Origin: Candidatus Fibrimonadales bacterium
GTDB lineage: Bacteria > Fibrobacterota > Fibrobacteria > Fibrobacterales > Fibrobacteraceae
Reading direction: 5' to 3'
Assembly (NCBI GenBank): GCA_009777135.1
Contig: WRMM01000001.1
Coordinates: 1 to 26,538 of the forward strand
Length of the DNA: 26,538 nucleotides
The notes beneath the pieces are model-generated. The model did not search any database and was not told where the DNA came from. It was given only the letters and a program-made list of their open reading frames with translations. Position numbers and translations under genes: made by a program. Every line of letters begins with the position of its first letter. The stretch's first letter is position 1. This document shows, one piece after another, positions 1 to 6,123 of the stretch.

Positions 1-1
1 T

Positions 2-484
2 CCGAACCAAGAGCTTATGATGGTTTGGGAAGATTATATTTTGGGAAGCATTGTGGAAAGCGGGGAGCAGGCTCAATTGAATGAAATCTTTTCCAAAATA
101 GACAATGTCAATTATTTTGGCAAGGAATTGACGCGGCTTCTTTCCTTCAAGCTTTCTTATTTTGATTTGCACGATAATTTGGAGAAGACCTACCACGGTT
201 TTGTTTTGGGTTTAATGGTTGCCCTTGGCTTTGACGTTCGCTCCAACAATGCGGCTGGTTTTGGCAGATACGATTTGTTTGTTGAATCCAAATCTTGGAC
301 AGCAGCTATAGAATTCAAGGTTTCCAAAACTGCTAGGGGCTTGAAGCCTGCGATTAATGAGGCTTTGCTTCAGATAAAGGAGCAAAAGTATTTGGCAAAC
401 GCAAGCAAAAAGAAGCCCGCTTACGCCATTGGGGTTGGCGTGCACAAAAACGATGCAGAGGTTGTGTGCGAGAAGGCGTGGTGA
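2..484 (+). CDS. PD-(D/E)XK nuclease domain protein (DUF1703-like), 5' partial
   Basis: This is the C-terminal part of a protein of the AAA-ATPase-like / PD-(D/E)XK (DUF1703) group. The frame is open to the window edge and reads PNQEL before the first Met (position 17), a sequence typically found internally in these proteins, so the gene most likely starts upstream. A conserved YHGFVLGLM stretch is followed by the nuclease-fold signature: an acidic residue in GRYDLF, then the E-x-K pair in AIEFKVSK. The family usually has an N-terminal AAA-like domain, which would lie outside the window. Its biological role is not established; such genes are common in gut anaerobes and often multi-copy. It ends at a normal TGA. 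A remnant of another AAA ATPase lies just downstream, suggesting a decaying accessory patch. Confidence 0.75.
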   Translation, partial: PNQELMMVWEDYILGSIVESGEQAQLNEIFSKIDNVNYFGKELTRLLSFKLSYFDLHDNLEKTYHGFVLGLMVALGFDVRSNNAAGFGRYDLFVESKSWTAAIEFKVSKTARGLKPAINEALLQIKEQKYLANASKKKPAYAIGVGVHKNDAEVVCEKAW

Positions 485-503
485 GGGAGAGGCAACGTTT
501 TCT

Positions 504-527
504 ATATTTGGAATAGAATCCAAATAT
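504..527. repeat. 9-bp perfect inverted repeat (hairpin)
   Basis: ATATTTGGA at 504-512 pairs perfectly with TCCAAATAT at 519-527 around a 6-nt loop ATAGAA. A shorter related copy, TTGG-N8-CCAA, lies at 549-564 and shares the central AATAGAA. The left arm overlaps a CTATATT element (502-508). It could be a weak transcript-end hairpin for the upstream gene, an operator, or a decayed repeat. There is no T-run, so an intrinsic terminator is not well supported. Confidence 0.5.
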
Positions 528-572
528 GAGGTAAAAATGTCGCAAAGTTGGAATAGAAGCCAAACTCTTTAG

Positions 573-734
573 AAGGCGTTGAGAAAAGAGGAAACTTTGA
601 AAAGGGAGCTCCGCCCGCTGGAAGCGATAAAAGACCAGCATCCAAAATGGCTTCTCACAATGGATGAGATATTGCCGGAGCAAAACTTCAACGGAATTAT
701 CAAAACAAGCGCGCTGAAATGGCTTTTCATCTAG
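573..734 (+). pseudogene. 3' remnant of an AAA ATPase (DUF4143-type)
   Basis: An open stretch ending in TAG at 732-734 encodes about 53 residues, including LRKEETLKRELRPLEAI and then KWLLTMDEILPEQNFNGI, and ends KTSALKWLFI. This matches the C-terminal tail of AAA ATPases carrying DUF4143, where a phrase like LKPLEAIKDNYPKYLLTMD is followed by NGI...A.DWLL. The rest of the gene (P-loop, winged helix) is absent. In the same frame there is a TAG at 570-572, preceded by an ATG at 537 that would make only an 11-residue peptide. It is therefore a gene fragment, not a functional gene. The identification rests on pattern memory. Confidence 0.6.
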
Positions 735-740
735 TATTTT

Positions 741-747
741 CTATATT
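741..747 (+). promoter_or_regulatory. CTATATT -10 element of the ompH-like gene
   Basis: CTATATT, preceded by TTT, ends 6 nt before the ATG at 754. A transcription start about 7 nt downstream of the -10 would fall on the start codon, so a leaderless mRNA is expected. No TTGACA-like -35 is visible at the usual distance. Confidence 0.55.
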
Positions 748-753
748 TCCCCA

Positions 754-1260
754 ATGCCTAAAAAACTTTTAATTCTTCTTTTTTTCCTAGCTGCCTTTGC
801 AATGGCTGAGGGGTCGCGCATTGCTCATGTGGATTCCAAGCTTATATTTGAGGGTTATAAGGGCACAAGAAAAGCGCAAGAAGAATATGACCGACAGGTG
901 GCAAAGTGGGAGCAGCAGGCTAATTTGCTTCAAAGAGAGCTTGGCTTTGTAAAAGAAAGGCTAGAAAAGCAAAGTTTGATGCTTTCAGAAGAACAAAAAA
1001 GAGAGCTGGAAGCGGAATATGCCCGCAGAGATACTGAGCTTAAAAACTTTATTGAAAGGATTTACGGCCGCCAAGGCGAATTGCTAAAAGAAAATGAAAA
1101 AGTTAGCGCGCCAATCATAGCCCTGATAAGAAAAGCCGTAACAGAAATAGCCTTGGCAGAAGGCTACGACTACGTTTTAGACAGAGCCACCGGTTCTGTG
1201 CTTTTTTGGAAAAACGAAAACGATTTAACACAAAAAGTTCTGGATTATTTGAATAGATAA
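754..1260 (+). CDS. OmpH/Skp family periplasmic chaperone
   Basis: Predicted periplasmic chaperone that holds unfolded outer-membrane proteins on their way to the BAM complex. The 168-residue protein has an N-terminal signal peptide (Lys-Lys, hydrophobic core, AMA at about residue 18), then AHVDSKLIFEGYKG typical of the Skp/OmpH N-terminus, a long charged helical segment (about residues 35-115) rich in Glu/Lys/Arg that would form the coiled-coil tentacles, and a C-terminal part with AEGYDYVLDRATGSVLF that returns to the trimerisation body. Length fits the family (about 160-180). The signal peptide begins at Met 754, which fixes the start even though no Shine-Dalgarno sequence precedes it. bamA and lpxD, often nearby in other Gram-negatives, are not seen here. 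Confidence 0.88.
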   Translation: MPKKLLILLFFLAAFAMAEGSRIAHVDSKLIFEGYKGTRKAQEEYDRQVAKWEQQANLLQRELGFVKERLEKQSLMLSEEQKRELEAEYARRDTELKNFIERIYGRQGELLKENEKVSAPIIALIRKAVTEIALAEGYDYVLDRATGSVLFWKNENDLTQKVLDYLNR

Positions 1261-1264
1261 TTTT

Positions 1265-1271
1265 CTATATT
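1265..1271 (+). promoter_or_regulatory. CTATATT -10 element of the PHP-glycosyltransferase gene
   Basis: TTTTCTATATTT lies directly after the ompH-like stop codon. The hexamer TATATT ends 12 nt before the ATG at 1284, giving a predicted leader of only about 5 nt with no Shine-Dalgarno sequence. The -35 region lies inside the preceding gene and is not recognisable. Confidence 0.5.
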
Positions 1272-1283
1272 TCCCATTAAATT

Positions 1284-3911
1284 ATGATCGGTGAATTTCA
1301 AAAAACGTTGCGAGAAACCCAGCAGAGGTTTCTCATTGAACAGCAAAACAGGTTTCCTAAAGGAGAAATATTAAAAATTGACCTGCATTGCCATGATTTA
1401 AATAGCGATGTGCCAGATGAATTGCTTGGCCGCATTTTGAATGTGCCAGAAACATGGCTGCCCAGCGAGACCTTGATAGAGAAGCTAACGCGCAACGGTT
1501 GCGATGCCTTTGTAATTACCAACCACAACAATGCTCGCTCATGCTACCAAATGCAAGACAAGGGCATTGATGTTTTAACTGCGGCTGAGTTCAGCTGCCG
1601 GGTTCCGGATTTTGGCATCGGCATACATGTGCTTACCTACGGCTTTACGCCGGATCAAGAGGTTAAGCTGGAAAAATTGCGCAAAAATATTTACCCGTTT
1701 TTGGAATATACGCGAGAGCATAATTTGCCAACCATTTGGGCGCATCCCCTTTACCATTATGCCGCAAGGCAGCTGCCACCGCAGGCTTTCTTCAACAAAA
1801 TGATGCTGCTGTTTGAACGCTTTGAAATGCTCAACGGGCAGCGCGACACATGGCAAAACATTTTGGTAAAGGAATGGGTGGAGCAAATGACGCCAGAGAT
1901 GATAGATCAATACGCTAAAGAATTTGATATTAACCCACTGGATTACTGCACGGATCCATATCGTAAATTTATGTCTGGCGGTTCGGATTGCCACATGGGT
2001 ATATTTGCTGGCGCAACAGGCTCTTATCTGCATGTGCCGAATTTGGCGGAGAGATTGAAAACGGAGCCTAAATCGCAGCTTGCATTGGAAGCTATACAGA
2101 ATGGCAGCATTGCCCCATACGGGTTATACCAGAATACGGAAAAAATGACGCTTGCCATGCTAAACTACGCTTGCCAAATTGCTGTCAATTACCAAGATCC
2201 CGGTTTGGTGCGTCTTTTGCTGCACAAGGGCGATACCAGCGATAAACAGATTTCGCTTGCAATATCAAATTTGCTTTGCGAGGTAAAGCAGAACAAGATT
2301 GCATATTCATTCATTAAAATTTTTCAAAACTGCATGATAGGCGAAAAGCCGCCATTGCTGAAAAAACTGATGGTGAATTCAGCATACAGACCCATATTCA
2401 AAGAAGCAGAAAACATTTCAAAAATCTATGAACGCAATGACGAGAACATGGTAAAGGATTACTACAATTCCATTCTCAATATAAATAACCGCTTTTACGA
2501 AATTCTAAGCACGCGCATAGATAAAAAACTGAGCAAAGCAAAAACAGACGAAAAACTGAAAAATACATCTATCAACGAACTTATTGAGCAGCTGGAACTG
2601 CCTACCTATATAAGAAGCTATCTTGGTTCAAAAAATAACGGCAAATCTAAATTTGATTTGTCTGAGTTTTTAGACGGGCTGTCTTTCCCGTTCTTTGGTT
2701 CAACGCTTTTGTTTGTAGCGCACTTTGCCAGCACCAAAACCTTGTTTAACACACGCCCGTTTTTGCGGGATTTCTCAAAGCGGCTAGGCAAATTTGAGCA
2801 CCCAAAACGCATGATGTGGCTCACCGATACCTTTGGCGATGCCAATGGAGTTTCCACCTTTTTGAAGGAAGTTCACATTGAAATAAAAAAACGGAATTTA
2901 CCCATAGACATAGTGGCATGCAGCGCAAGCGCGCAACCAGACGATCATCTAATTGTGCTTAAACCAGTAAAGGAATTTTCGTTGCCCGCCTATCCAGATT
3001 ACAGTTTTAAAATTCCCAAATTCGTGGAATTGCACAACCTGTTTGCCGCCGGAGAATATGATAGGGTTATTTGCTCAACCGAAGGCATTATGGGCATATT
3101 CGGACTTTACCTGAAACATGCATACACTGTGGAAGCCTCGTTTTACCTACACACAGATTGGCTGATGTTTGCTCGCAAGGTGCTTGGCATGGAAGGTAGC
3201 AATCTTAGCCGAGTTCGCCGTATATTGCGCGCTTTCTACAAGGCTTTTGACAATGTGCTGGTTTTAAACTCCGACCAGAAAAAATGGCTTTCAGGAACGC
3301 AAATGAATTTGGAGCCATCGCAGGTGCATTTGACTGGACACTGGGTCAATGAACGCTTTAAGCCATGCAAGCCCAATAAATGGGAAGCGTTTAGATTGGC
3401 AGATGATTGCCACGTAATTCTTTATGCGGGCCGCGTGAGCAATGAAAAAGGAGTGCTGGAGTTAACTGATATTTACCGCGAGGCAAAGAAAAAATTTGAC
3501 AAGGTGAAATTGGCAGTGGTTGGCAAGGGTCCCGCTGTGGAGCAATTGCAACGAGAAAATCCGGATGCTATTTTTATAAACTGGGTGGAGCAGAGCAAAC
3601 TGCCCATTATTTATTCTTCAGCGGATATATTGGCTCTTCCGTCTCGCTTTGATACTTTTTCATTGGTGGTGCTGGAAGCTCTCAGCTGTGGCTTGCCCGT
3701 GGCAGCTTATAATACCAAAGGACCAAAGGATATTATCAAACACGACGAATGCGGTTTTCTTGTAGAAACGCCTTCCGAAATGCAGCAAGCCATTCTTAAC
3801 TTTTTGGAAAACGGCAATGCGTCGCAATTCCGCAAAGCATCCATTGAACGCGCCAAGGCATATAACGCCGAGAGTATTATCGGAGACTTTTTGCAATCGG
3901 TAGGGATGTAG
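1284..3911 (+). CDS. PHP-domain phosphoesterase fused to GT4 glycosyltransferase
   Basis: An 875-residue two-domain protein. The N-terminal PHP (polymerase and histidinol phosphatase) metal-dependent hydrolase domain spans about residues 28-270: DLHCHD (about 33), ITNHNN, HPLYHY and GGSDCHMG (about 230) supply the usual His/Asp metal ligands. A middle section (about 290-500) is mainly helical and not recognised. The C-terminal GT-B glycosyltransferase (family 4) starts near residue 505 with MMWLTDTFGDANGVSTF, has AGRVSNEKGVLEL (about 716) and the E-x7-E-like region LPSRFDTFSLVVLEAL (about 785) that binds the nucleotide sugar. It probably transfers a sugar in envelope polysaccharide or glycolipid synthesis; what the PHP domain hydrolyses is unknown. 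No signal peptide is seen, so it is cytoplasmic or peripheral. It ends 9 nt before the convergent rsmD stop. Confidence 0.85.
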   Translation: MIGEFQKTLRETQQRFLIEQQNRFPKGEILKIDLHCHDLNSDVPDELLGRILNVPETWLPSETLIEKLTRNGCDAFVITNHNNARSCYQMQDKGIDVLTAAEFSCRVPDFGIGIHVLTYGFTPDQEVKLEKLRKNIYPFLEYTREHNLPTIWAHPLYHYAARQLPPQAFFNKMMLLFERFEMLNGQRDTWQNILVKEWVEQMTPEMIDQYAKEFDINPLDYCTDPYRKFMSGGSDCHMGIFAGATGSYLHVPNLAERLKTEPKSQLALEAIQNGSIAPYGLYQNTEKMTLAMLNYACQIAVNYQDPGLVRLLLHKGDTSDKQISLAISNLLCEVKQNKIAYSFIKIFQNCMIGEKPPLLKKLMVNSAYRPIFKEAENISKIYERNDENMVKDYYNSILNINNRFYEILSTRIDKKLSKAKTDEKLKNTSINELIEQLELPTYIRSYLGSKNNGKSKFDLSEFLDGLSFPFFGSTLLFVAHFASTKTLFNTRPFLRDFSKRLGKFEHPKRMMWLTDTFGDANGVSTFLKEVHIEIKKRNLPIDIVACSASAQPDDHLIVLKPVKEFSLPAYPDYSFKIPKFVELHNLFAAGEYDRVICSTEGIMGIFGLYLKHAYTVEASFYLHTDWLMFARKVLGMEGSNLSRVRRILRAFYKAFDNVLVLNSDQKKWLSGTQMNLEPSQVHLTGHWVNERFKPCKPNKWEAFRLADDCHVILYAGRVSNEKGVLELTDIYREAKKKFDKVKLAVVGKGPAVEQLQRENPDAIFINWVEQSKLPIIYSSADILALPSRFDTFSLVVLEALSCGLPVAAYNTKGPKDIIKHDECGFLVETPSEMQQAILNFLENGNASQFRKASIERAKAYNAESIIGDFLQSVGM

Positions 3912-3920
3912 TTTAAATTC

Positions 3921-4433
3921 CTAATGGCAAAAAATCGCTAAACTTGATTCCCCGTATCTCCTTATCTTTGCGGCCTCGCTAGCCCATGCGGGCGGGTTTC
4001 TGGAGGGGATTTCAAAAACAGCAAAACCGCCTTTGTTCAAGGCTTGCAAAAAAATTCGCAGATCTGGGTATTCTTTACTAAAGGGAGGGTCTGCGAAAAT
4101 CAAATCGTATTTTTCTTGATTTTGCTCTGCAAAGCGAAGAACATCATTTCTGCGGCAAATCACTTTTTCTGCTATTTTCCATTTTTCCGCTGTTTCTTTT
4201 ATTGCCTGCAAAAGCTTGCTTGAAATATCAACCATAACGGCAGAGCTTGCGCCTCTTGATATGGCTTCAAAGCCAACGGAGCCAGTTCCCGCATAAAGGT
4301 CTAAAACCTTGAAACCTTCGACTGCCAGCATATTGAAAATAGCTTCCCTTGTTTTGGAAGATGTTGGGCGAACCCCTTTGTCTTTTATGGGCGGCAAAAC
4401 CCGGCCTCGCAAATCTCCTGCTGTTATGCGCAT
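3921..4433 (-). CDS. rsmD: 16S rRNA (guanine966-N2)-methyltransferase RsmD
   Basis: Methylates N2 of G966 in 16S rRNA using S-adenosylmethionine during 30S assembly. The 170-residue protein begins MRITAGDLRGR, the classic RsmD N-terminus, followed by RPTSSKTREAIFNML, the SAM-binding motif DLYAGTGSVGFEA (about 45) and the catalytic DPPF (about 115-118). Length is a little below the usual 180-200. The frame stays open upstream to 4487, but that extension reads through a tRNA gene, so the Met at 4433 is chosen. This ATG is only 5 nt from the tRNA 3' end, so the two are probably co-transcribed and rsmD would be freed with almost no leader after tRNA processing. Confidence 0.92.
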   Translation of the reverse strand: MRITAGDLRGRVLPPIKDKGVRPTSSKTREAIFNMLAVEGFKVLDLYAGTGSVGFEAISRGASSAVMVDISSKLLQAIKETAEKWKIAEKVICRRNDVLRFAEQNQEKYDLIFADPPFSKEYPDLRIFLQALNKGGFAVFEIPSRNPPAWASEAAKIRRYGESSLAIFCH

Positions 4434-4438
4434 TTTAG

Positions 4439-4519
4439 CGGAAGACGAGGGACTCGAACCCCCAAGCCTGACGGCGGCGGTTTTCAAGACCGCTGACTTA
4501 CCAATTAGCCTAGTCTTCC
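4439..4519 (-). tRNA. tRNA-Ser(UGA)
   Basis: An 81-nt cloverleaf without encoded CCA. On the minus strand: acceptor GGAAGAC pairing with GTCTTCC; D arm GGCT/AGTC with AATTGGTA loop; anticodon stem GCGGT/ACCGC around loop CTTGAAA, giving anticodon TGA (reads UCA); a 13-nt variable arm with a 3-bp GCC/GGC stem as expected for a class II tRNA; T arm GGGGG/CCCTC with TTCGAGT. The discriminator base is G, as in serine tRNAs. Confidence 0.95.
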
Positions 4520-4529
4520 AGGTTTTGAG

Positions 4530-4536
4530 AATATAG
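4530..4536 (-). promoter_or_regulatory. CTATATT -10 element upstream of tRNA-Ser/rsmD
   Basis: On the minus strand ACTATATTC ends about 10 nt before the tRNA 5' end, placing transcription start a few nt before the mature tRNA. No clear -35 was found. Confidence 0.5.
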
Positions 4537-4572
4537 TAATTTAATTTTGCATTAACTATGGTAAAACGTTGG

Positions 4573-4601
4573 TTGACACTTTAAACGGCTTTTAATAGAA
4601 T
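4573..4601 (+). promoter_or_regulatory. Consensus-like sigma70 promoter TTGACA-N17-TAGAAT
   Basis: TTGACA at 4573-4578 and TAGAAT at 4596-4601 are separated by exactly 17 nt. Predicted start near 4608, giving a roughly 105-nt leader to the sugar transferase at 4714. It sits back to back with the minus-strand tRNA promoter. Confidence 0.6.
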
Positions 4602-4695
4602 TGTAATAAAAATATTGCCACTGTATTTTCTGTGTATTTTCTTTGTAAAAATTTGCGTTTTTTGCAAAATTTTGCCTTTTTTTAAAAAATCTTTC

Positions 4696-4702
4696 CTATA
4701 TT
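4696..4702 (+). promoter_or_regulatory. CTATATT -10 element of the sugar transferase gene
   Basis: CCTATATTCC ends 11 nt before the ATG at 4714 and lies inside the longer open frame that begins at 4615. This supports 4714 as the start codon and suggests a second, near-leaderless transcript in addition to the one from 4573-4601. Confidence 0.45.
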
Positions 4703-4713
4703 CCAAATTGAAT

Positions 4714-6078
4714 ATGCGGGCTTCAACCCTAGAAAAAATTTTGTTCATTATTTTTGATTGCATAGCAAACAGCTTGTGCTTTCTTTTGTTTTTTGCAAAA
4801 TTTGAACTTTCAGTGCTTGCGGTTTTACTCTGGTTTCTAATGTTTTTATGCACTGGGTTGTATCGTCGCTGGCTTTTGGATTCCAGAACTGCGCAAGTTT
4901 TGCATATTTTAAAAGTTGTTGGCGCTGCATATATACTCACCATGGCTGTGCTGTTTGGCTATAGCAAATTGGATATATGGGCTTTTCTAAATGATGCAAA
5001 ATATATAACAGGCTACTTTTTTTCCGTTTGGCTTTCTGTTAGCATTTTAAGGCTTTTGATTTGCAAAATTTTAAGACTTTTCCTAAACAAAGGCTGGGGC
5101 GCAGACTACGTTATTTTGCTCGGTTGCACAAATGAAGCGCGGGAATACTCATCCCTATTTAAGGATAATCCGCAGCTTGGAAAAAAAATAATTGGCGTTG
5201 TTGAAGAAAATCTTGGGCTTGTAAAAACCTTTGACGGCCTGCCTGTTTTGGGCACATATTCCGACCTGCCAAATCTCATCAAAAAAAATAATGCGCAGGC
5301 AATTATAATTGCTCACCGAAGCAACTCCGAAAAAAAAATAAATCAAATTTTATACTGGGTAGCGCACTTGCCTGTGCGGATTTATCTTGTGCCCAGCCTA
5401 TGGGAATGCGCAAAGAACTTCAAAACATCCGGCCAGCCAACGATCGTTCATTCCAAAGAATTGCAGGAACTTTTTATTATGAACCTGCATCCGTGGCAAG
5501 CTACCGTAAAAAGAATCATGGATATAGCAATAGCCGTGTTTTTACTCATAATAACATCTCCGTTGCTCTTGCTCACCGCCATTGCAATCAAGCTGGATTC
5601 CAAAGGCTCGGTTTTTTACAAGCAGCAAAGAGTAGGCTTGCATTCAAGGCAATTCACGGTTTATAAATTCCGCTCCATGCAAAGCGATGCAGAAAAAGAC
5701 GGCCCTCAATGGGCAAAGAGAAACGACAGCCGCATAACAAGGGTAGGGAAAATTATCCGCAAGTTTCGCATAGACGAAATTCCGCAGCTTCTGTGCGTTT
5801 TGAAAGGCGACATGAGCATGGTTGGTCCGCGCCCGGAGCGCGGAGTGTTTATAGAGAAACTCCGCAAAACAATTCCCTTTTACGCAAGCCGCCTGAAAAT
5901 GAAACCAGGCTTAACAGGCTGGGCGCAAGTTCGCCATCACTACGACAACGATATTGAAGACGTAAAAATTAAACTTGGCTATGATATTTATTATTTATCC
6001 AATGCCTCAATTCTTTTGGATATTCAAATTTTGATAAGAACAATTTACGTGGTTTTAACCGGAAAAGGAGCACAGTGA
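4714..6078 (+). CDS. Polyprenyl-phosphate sugar-1-phosphate transferase (WbaP/ExoY-like)
   Basis: Predicted initiating transferase that moves a sugar-1-phosphate from a nucleotide sugar onto undecaprenyl phosphate at the inner membrane, the first step of exopolysaccharide or O-antigen synthesis. The 454-residue protein has about four N-terminal membrane helices (residues 10-140), a soluble nucleotide-binding-like domain (VILLGCTNEAREYSS, about 140-250), a fifth hydrophobic segment at KRIMDIAIAVFLLIITSPL (about 268), and the catalytic PF02397 domain with GSVFYKQQRVGLHSRQF, YKFRSM, RKFRIDEIPQL, GDMSMVGPRPE and KPGLTGWAQV. Length fits the full PglC/WbaP-type polyisoprenyl glycosylphosphotransferases. 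The start at 4714 is preferred over 4615 because a promoter element lies between them and the upstream residues are not family-like. The sugar specificity cannot be told. Confidence 0.9.
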   Translation: MRASTLEKILFIIFDCIANSLCFLLFFAKFELSVLAVLLWFLMFLCTGLYRRWLLDSRTAQVLHILKVVGAAYILTMAVLFGYSKLDIWAFLNDAKYITGYFFSVWLSVSILRLLICKILRLFLNKGWGADYVILLGCTNEAREYSSLFKDNPQLGKKIIGVVEENLGLVKTFDGLPVLGTYSDLPNLIKKNNAQAIIIAHRSNSEKKINQILYWVAHLPVRIYLVPSLWECAKNFKTSGQPTIVHSKELQELFIMNLHPWQATVKRIMDIAIAVFLLIITSPLLLLTAIAIKLDSKGSVFYKQQRVGLHSRQFTVYKFRSMQSDAEKDGPQWAKRNDSRITRVGKIIRKFRIDEIPQLLCVLKGDMSMVGPRPERGVFIEKLRKTIPFYASRLKMKPGLTGWAQVRHHYDNDIEDVKIKLGYDIYYLSNASILLDIQILIRTIYVVLTGKGAQ

Positions 6079-6105
6079 ATAATTAATAATTAATAATTAA
6101 TAATT
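6078..6105 (+). repeat. Heptanucleotide tandem array (AATAATT)x4
   Basis: Four perfect AATAATT units. The first base is the last base of the preceding TGA stop codon. It continues into G-rich, roughly heptameric repeats (AATGGAG, AATGGGA, AATGGAA, then AATCGG units) to about 6170, which would encode the odd N-terminus of the next gene. Confidence 0.8.
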
Positions 6106-6123
6106 AAGAATGGAGAATGGGAA

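Noticed and set aside
4434..4487. Upstream extension of rsmD to the ATG at 4487
   Set aside because: It translates through the tRNA-Ser gene; RsmD proteins begin at MRITAG, encoded from 4433.
4615..4713. Earlier ATG for the sugar transferase
   Set aside because: A CTATATT promoter element lies between 4615 and 4714 and the extra residues are not family-like.
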